DNA from: Phaeodactylibacter luteus
Lineage (GTDB): Bacteria; Bacteroidota; Bacteroidia; Chitinophagales; Saprospiraceae
Length of the DNA stretch: 64,000 nt
NCBI RefSeq assembly: GCF_007993045.1
Contig: NZ_VOOR01000005.1
Location: forward strand, 1 to 64,000
Direction of reading: 5' to 3'
In this document: positions 34,533 through 42,476 of the stretch, one piece after another
How the letters are laid out: each line of letters opens with the position of its first letter
Numbering within the stretch: the stretch's first letter is position 1
The notes under the pieces: generated by a model
Told to the model about the DNA's origin: nothing
The model's database searches: none
Seen by the model: the letters and a program-made list of their open reading frames with translations, nothing else
Made by a program: the position numbers and the translations under genes

Positions 34533-35159
34533 CTAAAGGAGCTGTAGCCGCCCGAACGAGGAGGGGACATGAAAATCGGGCTTTTCTGTCTGGGGGTCTA
34601 CCCAAGGGTACCATTGAAATACGGCCTCGCTCCCATCTAGGCGGGTGCAGTGCCCACGGTAGAGCCCAGCCTCCAGCCATTGCCCATCCCGCAGCAGGCC
34701 CAGTGCCAGCAGGGAGGCTTTGCTGATGCGCCCGGAAAGGGTATAGCCCTCAGCATGTACCTGAGGCCAGAGCGATAAGTGCCCTTCTGGCCATCCCCAG
34801 CTGGGGTCCGATTGCCGGTAATAGCTGGATTGATAATCGTATACCCTTCCTTCGGGGTCCATCTCCAGCCCAAAATAGCGCTTGAGCCCGGGGTCCTGCC
34901 GGAAAAAAATCTCTACCCGCTCTGAGCGCAGCACATCAAATTTGGTGCCTTCGCCCCGGTAAATGTACAGAGGGGAAGACTTGACTTCAAACCTGAAGAA
35001 AAAATCGGTAGGGCTGTGCAGAGCCTGGAAAACGGTAGCAGGGTCTGCTCCCTCAACCCATGGGGAGCAAAAATCGGCCAATACAGGTGCATCTCTCCAT
35101 TCGGCTTGTGGTATGTCGGCCCCTTTCGTAGGGGGCACAGTGTAGATAGGTAGCGCCAT
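34533..35159 (-). CDS. Carbohydrate-binding family 9-like protein
   Basis: The core (residues about 65-170: FFFRFEVKSSPLYIY, SERVEIFFRQ, YFGLEMDPEGRVYDY) is the beta-sandwich found in CBM9/DOMON-like proteins attached to xylanases or standing alone in Bacteroidota. There is no signal peptide at the chosen start, so it may be cytoplasmic or have an undetected start. No aromatic-stacking residues can be assigned. Length 208 aa. It is divergent from its upstream neighbour and unrelated in context to the exporter. Confidence 0.65.
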   Translation of the reverse strand: MALPIYTVPPTKGADIPQAEWRDAPVLADFCSPWVEGADPATVFQALHSPTDFFFRFEVKSSPLYIYRGEGTKFDVLRSERVEIFFRQDPGLKRYFGLEMDPEGRVYDYQSSYYRQSDPSWGWPEGHLSLWPQVHAEGYTLSGRISKASLLALGLLRDGQWLEAGLYRGHCTRLDGSEAVFQWYPWVDPQTEKPDFHVPSSFGRLQLL

Positions 35160-35563
35160 CTTTTTTCAGAAAGGTACGGTTTCCCGCACAAGGCTCAGGC
35201 ACAATGGGTACAGGTTTTGTAAGGCTTAGGCAATATTCCATAGGCCTGCAGGAGTTTAGTACCTATGAAAAGGGCGTAAACCAAATTCAAGCAGGCGTTT
35301 ATGTTTTCCGGGCTTCAGCCTGGCCTTGGCCTAGCGCTGCGAAGGGGGGTACGCCCGGTAGGGCCGAGCGGGCAGCGAGCCCCGGAGCATAGCGGCACCT
35401 GCCTGCTGGCAGGGGCAGGCCCCTATCCTTGCGGAGGGGGCAGGCCCATCACGCGAAGCAAGCTGTGCAGGCTAAAAAAACGATAATCTGTTTTGCGCCC
35501 ACACAAGAGCCCCTTGGAGCCAACTGCATATCACGCTTTCCATCAACTTTTAAACCCAAGCCC
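35160..35563. other. Intergenic region with family-1 repeat
   Basis: It is mostly copy F (35272-35500). A short spacer before DUF1287 contains no recognisable promoter box. An in-frame ATG at 35429 lies within the repeat and is not used as a start. Confidence 0.6.
35272..35500 (+). mobile_element. Family-1 MITE-like element, copy F
   Basis: The termini GGGCGTAAACCAAATT and AATCTGTTTTGCGCCC are inverted repeats (about 14 of 16 positions). The 229-bp copy has two successive GGGGGCAGGCCC blocks before the right end, like copies E and G. The flanking octamers do not match, so the target duplication has decayed or was lost. Confidence 0.72.
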
Positions 35564-36160
35564 ATGATGCCCCAAGCCTTCCTCTTCCTTTTGCTGTCAT
35601 CCGTTTTTCCGGGCCGCCATCAAACTGCGCCGCCTACAGCTGTATCTTTCTTCGACGAACTGGCAGACGCAGCACTGGGCCTCACGGCCCAGCAAGTACA
35701 GTATGACCCAGCTTACTTCTCCATCGATTACCCCATGGGGGATGTCCCTGCGCACAAAGGGGTATGCACAGATGTAGTCGTCCGTGCTTACCGCAAGGTA
35801 GGGATTGACTTGCAGCAGCTTGTGCACGAAGATATGCGGCGCAATTTCAGCCAGTACCCACAAAAGTGGGGCCTTAACCGTCCAGATCCTAATATTGACC
35901 ACCGGCGGGTGCCCAACCTGATGACATACTTCAAACGGCAAGGGGCCAGCCTCTCCACTTCACAATCTGCTGCAGACTATCAGCCTGGAGATGTCGTATG
36001 CTGGCAGCTTTCAGGCGGGCTCACCCATATCGGCATCGTCGGCCCGAATGTGAGCCATGCCGGGCGGCCGCTGATCATCCATAATATCGGAGGCGGGCAA
36101 AACGAGGACGATGTGCTGTTCGAATTCCCCATCATCGGGCACTACCGGTTTGGCGGCTGA
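35564..36160 (+). CDS. DUF1287 domain protein (NlpC/P60-like, secreted)
   Basis: The signal-like start MMPQAFLFLLLSSVF precedes a DUF1287 domain with YPMGDVPAHKGVCTDVVVRAYR (Cys68), NIDHRRVPNL (111-120) and GGLTHIGIVG (His155). The Cys/His pair is placed as in NlpC/P60-type papain-fold hydrolases, which cut peptidoglycan peptides. The function of DUF1287 proteins is not established in general. The start lies downstream of the repeat element; earlier ATGs lie in the repeat. Length 198 aa is normal. Confidence 0.85.
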   Translation: MMPQAFLFLLLSSVFPGRHQTAPPTAVSFFDELADAALGLTAQQVQYDPAYFSIDYPMGDVPAHKGVCTDVVVRAYRKVGIDLQQLVHEDMRRNFSQYPQKWGLNRPDPNIDHRRVPNLMTYFKRQGASLSTSQSAADYQPGDVVCWQLSGGLTHIGIVGPNVSHAGRPLIIHNIGGGQNEDDVLFEFPIIGHYRFGG

Positions 36161-36193
36161 CCCCTCCTTTAGCACTGCAAGGGCTGATTTTTA

Positions 36194-36284
36194 GGGGCCT
36201 CTCCCGCCTGAGGGCGGGGCCGCTACGCTGCGGGGCTCGCTATCCGCTCGGCCCTGCGGGCTTGCCACCCCTCCGCATCGCTAG
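36194..36284 (-). repeat. Family-1 repeat core, inverted copy H
   Basis: In reverse orientation it reads CTAGCGATGCGGAGGGG, GGGCCGAGCGGATAGCGAG, then the CCTGCC-like hairpin region. Its CTAG is the first CTAG of the family-2 elements, suggesting that those inserted there. The terminal repeats of family 1 are missing. Confidence 0.65.
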
Positions 36285-36449
36285 TGCCTCAAGCCATAAA
36301 CCCTTGCCACCCCAAGTTTCGTTCTTTTCCGCCTGCTCTTCGTTAAAGAACCGCTCCTTTAGCTCGGGCTAAAGTCGCGAACCTTCGCCTTGATTAGCCG
36401 GAAAATAACTTCAACTTAAGTATCAGAAGCATATGACTTGAGGCACTAG
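36281..36449. mobile_element. Family-2 MITE-like element, tandem copy 1
   Basis: The element starts at CTAGTGCCTCAAGCCATA and ends at TATGACTTGAGGCACTAG (one mismatch to a perfect 18-bp inverted repeat). It has no coding capacity. It shares one CTAG with copy 2; the period is exactly 165 bp. An interior GCTCCTTTAGCTCGGGCTAA region can form a stem. Confidence 0.8.
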
Positions 36450-36614
36450 TGCCTCAAGCCATAAACCCTTGCCACCCCAAGTTTCGTTCTTTTCCGCCTG
36501 CTCTTCGTTAAAGAACCGCTCCTTTAGCTCGGGCTAAAGTCGCGAACCTTCGCCTTGATAAGCCGGAAAATAACTTCAACTTAAGTATCAGAAGTATATG
36601 GCTTGAGGCACTAG
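36446..36614. mobile_element. Family-2 MITE-like element, tandem copy 2
   Basis: Nearly identical to copy 1; the differences seen are TTGATA/TTGATT, GAAGTATATG/GAAGCATATG and GGCTTG/GACTTG. Its terminal inverted repeats are a perfect 18 bp (CTAGTGCCTCAAGCCATA / TATGGCTTGAGGCACTAG). CTAG-TGCC...GGCA-CTAG-TGCC...GGCA-CTAG is what insertion of one copy at the CTAG edge of another would give. Confidence 0.82.
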
Positions 36615-36668
36615 TCCTTTTTTCCATTAAGGACAATTGCCTGACCAATTTGGCAGACAACGCCCCCC

Positions 36669-37880
36669 TTAAGTCGTATACACAGAGTTGAACATCACAT
36701 AATCAGTGGTCAAGTCGGCGCCCCAGCCCCGGCCCTGGCCTTCGCCTTCGTTCATGTCCAATTTCACCCTAAGGTTAGACTCCCGCAGCAGCCTTTTTAC
36801 CCGGTTGCGGTCAAATGCGACCGGCTGCCCTTTGTCCAGCACTTGCACCATCTTCTCATTATCGCCCAAGAAGAGGTCTACATGGGTATAATCAAATGGC
36901 ACACCGGCATTGCCGGCAGCACAGATGATGCGCCCCCAGTTGGGGTCGCGCCCAAACATAGCGGCTTTGACGAGGGTGGAGTCCGAAATGGCACGCACGA
37001 GCTGCCGTGCGGTTTTATCGCTTGGCGCTCCTGCTACCTCGTACTCTACAAACTTTGAGGCCCCTTCTCCATCGGAAATAATAAGCTTGGCCAGGTGGAT
37101 CATCATATCTTCCAGCTTTTGCCGGAAGAGCTTGTACCCCTTGTCTTTTTCGGAAGCTATAGTTGTGTTGCCTGCCAGCCCATTGCAAAGCACGGCAACC
37201 ATGTCATTGGTAGAAGTATCCCCGTCTACCGTAATCATGTTGAAAGAGAGGTCCACACATGCTTTCACGGCTTTGTCGAGCAAAGCCGGCTCGATGGCTA
37301 CATCGGATACGATAAAGCCGAGCATAGTGCCCATATTGGGGTGTATCATGCCAGACCCCTTAGCAATGCCAGCTATATTGATGGCCTTCCCATCGAGCTC
37401 AAAATCCATAAACCCTTCTTTGGCAAAGGTGTCTGTAGTCAGGATAGCATTGGCTGCAAAAGAGCCGGCTTTGGCATCGCCGGAGATTTTGTCCATATTC
37501 TCTTTGATGCCGCGGACGACATCCTCCGTAGGGAAAGGCTCCCCGATCAGTCCGGTAGAGGCCACGAGGACATCTTCCTTGGCAATGCCCAGCTTCTCCG
37601 CAGCAGCCTGAGCCATCGCCTCGGCCCCTTTCCTGCCCTGATCGCCAGTACAAGCGTTGGCATTTCCCGCATTGCAAATGATGACCTGCGCTTTGCCGTC
37701 CCTGATATGCTCCCGGGATACTTTGATCGGCTCAGCGACCACCCGGTTGCGGGTAAACGTGCAAGCTGCGCTTGCCGGTACTTCAGAATGGATTATGGCC
37801 AGGTCGCGCCGCATGGATTTGATGCCAATGTGTGCGCCCCAGCATTTGATGCCACGTACGGTGGTTAAGTTTCTAATCAT
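36669..37880 (-). CDS. argJ: Glutamate N-acetyltransferase / ornithine acetyltransferase
   Basis: ArgJ recycles the acetyl group from N-acetylornithine to glutamate; bifunctional forms also use acetyl-CoA. NAGNANACTG (70-79), the NAILTTDTF region (144-152) and KGSGMIHPNMGTMLGF (174-189) identify it. In the last, Thr185 is the expected autocleavage nucleophile (M-G-T here, M-A-T in many homologues). Length 403 aa is full. It is the last gene of the seven-gene operon; together with ArgB, ArgC and ArgD it completes ornithine synthesis. Confidence 0.96.
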   Translation of the reverse strand: MIRNLTTVRGIKCWGAHIGIKSMRRDLAIIHSEVPASAACTFTRNRVVAEPIKVSREHIRDGKAQVIICNAGNANACTGDQGRKGAEAMAQAAAEKLGIAKEDVLVASTGLIGEPFPTEDVVRGIKENMDKISGDAKAGSFAANAILTTDTFAKEGFMDFELDGKAINIAGIAKGSGMIHPNMGTMLGFIVSDVAIEPALLDKAVKACVDLSFNMITVDGDTSTNDMVAVLCNGLAGNTTIASEKDKGYKLFRQKLEDMMIHLAKLIISDGEGASKFVEYEVAGAPSDKTARQLVRAISDSTLVKAAMFGRDPNWGRIICAAGNAGVPFDYTHVDLFLGDNEKMVQVLDKGQPVAFDRNRVKRLLRESNLRVKLDMNEGEGQGRGWGADLTTDYVMFNSVYTT

Positions 37881-37970
37881 GGTGTATGCTTGGTAATTGT
37901 TGGTCTGGTTTTAGCGTTTATCTGGAGTGTTTTTGTTTTGAAAATCAAAAGTTAGCGATTTAGGCCTGCC

Positions 37971-39002
37971 TCAAGGGTTGAGCGGGAGAGAGACAAAGCC
38001 TCTGTCTTGGGGGAGCCCAAATTGCAGGTTCATGTTTTGCATAGCCTGCCCCGCTGCCCCTTTGACGAGGTTGTCGATAGCAGACAGCGTAATGATGCGG
38101 CCCGTGCGCTCGTCGAAAGTGATGAAGATGTCGCAGAAGTTGGTGCCGCGCACGTCCTTCAGGGTAGGAGGAGTTTTGCGCAAGCGCACAAAAGGAGCAT
38201 GCCTGTAGAAGTCGGCGTACAGGCCCTTTAATTGTTTTTCCGACACGGGTTTGATGGGAGCAGCGTATATGGTAGACAATATGCCCCGGTCGACAGGCAG
38301 GAGATGAGGCGTGAACTGCACCGTGAGCTCCGAATGGTGCAGCCAGCCGAGCTGTTCCTGTATCTCTATGGTATGTCGGTGCGACTTCAGCCCATAGGCT
38401 TTAAAATTATCGTTCACATTGGAATAGTGAGTTGTGGGCTTAGCTTTGATGCCCGCACCAGTGATGCCCGATTTGGCGTCGATGATGATACTGGCAGGGT
38501 CGATCAGGCCGGCATGGGCCAAGGGGGCCAGCCCGAGTATAGCGCTTGTAGGGTAGCAGCCGGGGTTGGCGACAAGCGATGCTTTTGAAATCGCATTGGC
38601 ATGCAGCTCAGGCAGCCCGTACACTGCCCCTTGAAACCCAGATGGGAAGGTATGTGGCTTTTGGTACCAAGATTCGTATACCTGAGGCCCGGAGAGGCGG
38701 AAGTCGCCGGACAGGTCCACTATATTGAAAGCAGCTTGCTCGTATTGCTTTACATATTCCATGGACACCCCGTGGGGCAAGGCCAGGAAGACCATATCGA
38801 GTTCTTCTTCGAGCACAGCATCCGCGCCCTGCAAGGTGATATCCACTAGCCCTTCGAAGTGGGGGTGGACCGCCGAGAAGGGCTCCCCTTTCCTGCTCTC
38901 AGAAGTGATCATGTTCAGGGAGACATCCGGGTGGTTGTACAGAAGGCGCACCAGCTCAGACCCGGTATAGCCGGTGGCGCCAACAATCGCTGTTTTTATC
39001 AT
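37971..39002 (-). CDS. argC: N-acetyl-gamma-glutamyl-phosphate reductase
   Basis: ArgC reduces N-acetylglutamyl phosphate to the semialdehyde with NADPH. The Rossmann motif GATGYTGSELVRLL (8-21) and the active-site NPGCYPTSAILGL (Cys149) are diagnostic. Length 343 aa is normal for the bacterial type 1 enzyme. It lies between argD (upstream in transcription, 134-nt gap with a small CATTTTA/TAAAATG hairpin) and argJ. Confidence 0.97.
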   Translation of the reverse strand: MIKTAIVGATGYTGSELVRLLYNHPDVSLNMITSESRKGEPFSAVHPHFEGLVDITLQGADAVLEEELDMVFLALPHGVSMEYVKQYEQAAFNIVDLSGDFRLSGPQVYESWYQKPHTFPSGFQGAVYGLPELHANAISKASLVANPGCYPTSAILGLAPLAHAGLIDPASIIIDAKSGITGAGIKAKPTTHYSNVNDNFKAYGLKSHRHTIEIQEQLGWLHHSELTVQFTPHLLPVDRGILSTIYAAPIKPVSEKQLKGLYADFYRHAPFVRLRKTPPTLKDVRGTNFCDIFITFDERTGRIITLSAIDNLVKGAAGQAMQNMNLQFGLPQDRGFVSLPLNP

Positions 39003-39136
39003 TGCGTTCAGCTGTTGATTGGTAATAGACTTGATGCGCCGGGGGTCATTTTAGGGTTAAAATGGCTCTTTCCTTCCCGCTGCACAGGCCCGGTGTATCA
39101 AGTTTAATGTTTTGAGGATGGGCATGAGCAGGGGGG

Positions 39137-40354
39137 TTACAGCTCGCCCCTTTCTTCCATCAGCCCGATGCACTTGACGATCGTATCTGCCAGGTGTTCG
39201 AGCTCCTCGTAAGTAATCACGAGGGGCGGCACCATGCGCAGCACATGATCAGCTGTGGCATTGGCGATAACGCCGTGTTTGATCATTTCGAGGACCAGCG
39301 GCTTGGTGGGGAAGTCGAACTCTACCCCGATCATAAGGCCCAGGCCCCGGATGGCTTTCAGCTTAGGGTGGCCCCCGAGGCGGTCCTGCAGCATATTTTT
39401 CAGCCAGAAGCCTTTGCGCGAAGTCTGGCGCAAGAGGTCTTCTTCTTCTATGGCATTAAGTGTGGCCAGCCCGGCCGCGCAAGCCATAGGGTTGCCGCCA
39501 AATGTGGTGCCATGGTCGCCAAATTCTATGGCGCTGCTCACTTTTTCATTGCTTAGGATCGCCCCGACGGGCAGGCCGCTGCCCAAGCCTTTGGCCAAGG
39601 TCATGATATCGGGCTGTACCTCGTAGTGGTCTTTGGCAAACAGCTCTCCGGTGCGGCCTATGCCACATTGTATTTCATCAAAAATGAGCACAATATCTTC
39701 TTGGTCACAGAGCTCTCTCAGTGCGCGCAGGTAGCAAGGCTTTGCAACGTTGATGCCGCCTTCCCCTTGCACCGGCTCCAGGATAATGGCGGCCACATCG
39801 TGGCTGGCCAGGGCACGGACAGCCTCTATGTCATTGAACGGCACCTTATGGAAGCCCGCTGGCATAGGGCCGAAGCCCCGCTGCATTTTCTCCTTGCCAG
39901 TAGCGATGGTGGCCAGCGTACGGCCGTGGAAAGAGCCCTGCATACTGATGATGTGCCCGCCCCGCCCTTTGGTGAAAGCATACTTCCGTGCAATTTTGAT
40001 TGCCCCTTCAACGGATTCCGCCCCGCTATTGGAGAAGAATACGCGGTCCAGGCCAGAGCTTTGGACGAGCTTTTCCGAAAGGGCAACCTGCGGCTCGCTG
40101 ACGAAGAAGTTAGAAATGTGCATCAGCTGAGCGGCTTGCTCTTGTACCGCTTTGACCACCTTGGGGTGGCAGTGGCCGAGGTTGCAGACGGCAATCCCGG
40201 CAAGGGCATCGAGGTATTCCTTGCCTTCGACATCCCACATCCTGGCCCCCTGCGCCCGTTTGAACGCCAAGGGGATGCGGTTGAAGGTGGGCAGATAATA
40301 TTGGCGGTCGGCCTGGTACAAGGCCTGGTTGGTGGTTTTTTCTTCTACAAGCAT
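39137..40354 (-). CDS. argD: Acetylornithine aminotransferase
   Basis: A class III PLP aminotransferase. Features are FSNSGAESVEGAIKIARK (about 107-124), the cofactor aspartate in LIFDEIQCGIGRTG (about 223-236) and the Schiff-base lysine in TLAKGLGSGLPVGA (Lys255). Length 405 aa fits ArgD, and the arg context supports that over ornithine or 4-aminobutyrate aminotransferase. It overlaps the end of argB by 10 nt, indicating coupling. The next genes in the operon are argC and argJ. Confidence 0.95.
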   Translation of the reverse strand: MLVEEKTTNQALYQADRQYYLPTFNRIPLAFKRAQGARMWDVEGKEYLDALAGIAVCNLGHCHPKVVKAVQEQAAQLMHISNFFVSEPQVALSEKLVQSSGLDRVFFSNSGAESVEGAIKIARKYAFTKGRGGHIISMQGSFHGRTLATIATGKEKMQRGFGPMPAGFHKVPFNDIEAVRALASHDVAAIILEPVQGEGGINVAKPCYLRALRELCDQEDIVLIFDEIQCGIGRTGELFAKDHYEVQPDIMTLAKGLGSGLPVGAILSNEKVSSAIEFGDHGTTFGGNPMACAAGLATLNAIEEEDLLRQTSRKGFWLKNMLQDRLGGHPKLKAIRGLGLMIGVEFDFPTKPLVLEMIKHGVIANATADHVLRMVPPLVITYEELEHLADTIVKCIGLMEERGEL

Positions 40355-41178
40355 ATTTCTGTTCCGGTTGAATGAGAGGAAAGGACGGCCTTGGCTATGG
40401 TGTCCGGTTGAGTGCCATTGACGATGCGGGCCCGGCGGGCACCGCCCCGGAGCGCAGCCTCACAAGACTCCAATTTGGGGATCATGCCCCCTTTAATGAC
40501 GGTCCCCATCAGGCTGGGCAGTTCCGAAAGCGGCAACTCCCGTATGATAGAGGCTGGGTCGTTGAGGTCTCGTAGCAAGCCGTCTACATCAGTAAGCACA
40601 AGATAATCATCTGCAGCGAGAGCGCCGGCTAATGCGCCGGCAAACATATCTGCGTTGATATTGTAATCGTTCCCCTTTTTATCAGAGGCGATGCAGGTGA
40701 TGACGGGCAGGAAGCCGTGTTGCAGGAGGGTACGGGGCAGGGTGGTATCTATAGATTCGACATCGCCCACCTGGCCCAGGTCGTGCTTTACATCCTGTCC
40801 GTTTTCTTGGGCAAGGTGGTAGCGCTTCCGGGCTATGGCCATAGCGCCGTCCTTGCCGGATAGCCCAACGGCTTTCAGCCCAGATGCGTTAAGGAGGTTG
40901 ACCAAGCTGCTGTTTACTTCCCCTTTGAGGGCCATTTCTATATACTTCAGCGCTTCGGGCGTGGTCTTTCGGTGCCCGCCTATGAATTCAGAGGCGATGC
41001 CGGCCATATCGAGCGCCCGTTTGATGAATGGGCCGCCTCCGTGCACAAGTACGGTTTGCACCCCTCTTTCGGTCAGCTGCTTGATATTGTTGACGACAGC
41101 CTGCTTGAGGCCCTCGTTGAGCATAGCATTGCCGCCGTACTTGATGAGTGCCAGCGGTTTGTTTTCGGTTGCGTTCAT
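40345..41178 (-). CDS. argB: Acetylglutamate kinase
   Basis: ArgB phosphorylates N-acetylglutamate. Motifs: ALIKYGGNAM (8-18), VHGGGPFIKRAL and LVLTDVDGLL, of the amino-acid-kinase fold. The start MNATENKPLALIKYGG was chosen because an upstream ATG adds an unconserved leader overlapping the intercistronic hairpin. At 277 aa it is the short, arginine-insensitive-looking form lacking the N-terminal helix of feedback-inhibited ArgB, so allosteric arginine inhibition is less likely (family knowledge). Confidence 0.96.
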   Translation of the reverse strand: MNATENKPLALIKYGGNAMLNEGLKQAVVNNIKQLTERGVQTVLVHGGGPFIKRALDMAGIASEFIGGHRKTTPEALKYIEMALKGEVNSSLVNLLNASGLKAVGLSGKDGAMAIARKRYHLAQENGQDVKHDLGQVGDVESIDTTLPRTLLQHGFLPVITCIASDKKGNDYNINADMFAGALAGALAADDYLVLTDVDGLLRDLNDPASIIRELPLSELPSLMGTVIKGGMIPKLESCEAALRGGARRARIVNGTQPDTIAKAVLSSHSTGTEICL

Positions 41179-41200
41179 TGCGTTTTGTGTGAATGAATAA

Positions 41201-41236
41201 TTGTGCTGCAGCCCCATAGGCGGCGCTGCAGCACAA
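41201..41236. promoter_or_regulatory. Intercistronic hairpin between alr-like and argB genes
   Basis: A perfect 12-bp stem TTGTGCTGCAGC / GCTGCAGCACAA with a 10-nt loop. There is no T tract, so it is not a standard terminator; it could set mRNA stability or differential expression within the operon. Confidence 0.5.
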
Positions 41237-41243
41237 CGTAAGT

Positions 41244-42476
41244 TTACTTTACGATTTTTCTTGGGATGGCAGCCGGCAGGCGGCTGAGCATCTCGTTGTT
41301 CAGCAGCTGTACATAGTTGGTAAAAGAGCTGACATTGATCGTGTTGTTCTTTTGTTTGCCGAGCAGGACCACCTCCTCCCCGGGCTGTACGCCAGGTATA
41401 TCACTGACATCGGCCATGAAGAGGTTCATGTTGATGAGGCCCGTGATGGGGGCTTTCCTCCCTTTGATCAGTACATGCCCCCGGTTGGACTGCCCTCTTG
41501 GGTAGCCGTTGCAGTACCCGACCGGCACTACAGCCACGGTCATATTTCGGGTGGCCTGAAAAGAAGTGCCGTAGCCTATGAAGTCCCCTTTGGGCACATG
41601 CTTGATATCCATGACGTCCGTTTTCCAGCTGATGATGCGGCTCATAGGAGTGTCCTTCAGCTTCCCGGCCTGCTGAAGGTGCTGGTAATACACATCTGGG
41701 CTGGGCCAAAAGCCATAGGTAGCGACGCCCACCCGTACCAAATCGTAACGCGTCTCTGGCATCACAAGTGCGCTGGCAGAGCAGGCGATATGCCGGTAAA
41801 TGGGCATGAATTTCCGCTTGCGGCATTCCGAAAGGTATCCTTCATAGCGTTTTTTCTGCTGCTCGGTCCTAAAGTTGCTGCTGATAGACTCTGCGCCGGC
41901 TAAATGCGTACACAGCCCCTGAAAGGTAATGTACTCCTTATTGCGCTTCAGGAAGGTCAAGGCTTTTTTAAAGTAAGGCTCAGTCATGCCCGTCCGGTTG
42001 GTTCCGGTCTCTACCTCAACATGCACCCTGGCTTTCTTGGCCAGCTTCTTGCACTTTTCCAGCACCAGGGGCAGGCGGTCATAGTTGAAGACATAGAACT
42101 CGATATCATGGGCTATGGCCCACTCGATGTCCCGGTCGTACAGTATGCCCATAATCATGATATCGGTGCCTGCGCTGCGGTATTCCAGCACCTCTTCTGC
42201 TTCGTAGGCAGAGGCAACAGAGATGTGGTTCACCCCCATCCGGCAAAGCATGGTCACCATCTGTGGGATGCCGTGGCCGTAAGCATTGGCTTTGACCACG
42301 CAAGATAGGCGGGCCTCTGGCCCAATTTTCCTGCGCAGGAAGTTGATGTTCTTTTTCAGTGAAGACTGGCTGAGCTCTATCCGTGAAGTATGCCGGACAT
42401 TGCGCAAGAAAGGTTCGAAGTGGTGGGCCTGTTTTTTGGTCATTGGATTCAACGTTGTATTTGTAGCTATAGCCAT
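41244..42476 (-). CDS. alr: Alanine-racemase-like PLP enzyme (fold type III)
   Basis: The PLP lysine is Lys62 in CVVKANAYGHG and the second catalytic residue is Tyr302 in FIGYGTSFQ, so both racemase bases are present. Other family positions include VETGTNRTGM, ACSASAL and RVGVATYG. Two conserved loops are changed: the usual GYADGYPR reads GYCNGYPR and the usual CMDQ reads NMNL. Length 410 aa is normal. It overlaps the papain-like gene by 10 nt. D-Ala synthesis is the default inference, but the operon and the changed loops make another amino acid (for example ornithine) possible. Confidence 0.85.
   Translation of the reverse strand: MAIATNTTLNPMTKKQAHHFEPFLRNVRHTSRIELSQSSLKKNINFLRRKIGPEARLSCVVKANAYGHGIPQMVTMLCRMGVNHISVASAYEAEEVLEYRSAGTDIMIMGILYDRDIEWAIAHDIEFYVFNYDRLPLVLEKCKKLAKKARVHVEVETGTNRTGMTEPYFKKALTFLKRNKEYITFQGLCTHLAGAESISSNFRTEQQKKRYEGYLSECRKRKFMPIYRHIACSASALVMPETRYDLVRVGVATYGFWPSPDVYYQHLQQAGKLKDTPMSRIISWKTDVMDIKHVPKGDFIGYGTSFQATRNMTVAVVPVGYCNGYPRGQSNRGHVLIKGRKAPITGLINMNLFMADVSDIPGVQPGEEVVLLGKQKNNTINVSSFTNYVQLLNNEMLSRLPAAIPRKIVK

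Larger units (their letters stand above)
36161..36668. other. Intergenic stretch with nested repeats
   Basis: An inverted family-1 core (36194-36284) runs directly into two tandem family-2 elements (36281-36614). Nothing gene-like was found; it separates the DUF1287 gene from the end of the ornithine operon. Confidence 0.7.

Noticed and set aside
36281-36614. CRISPR-like array from the 165-bp tandem
   Set aside because: Only two copies, no spacers, and inverted-repeat ends joined at CTAG point to mobile elements.
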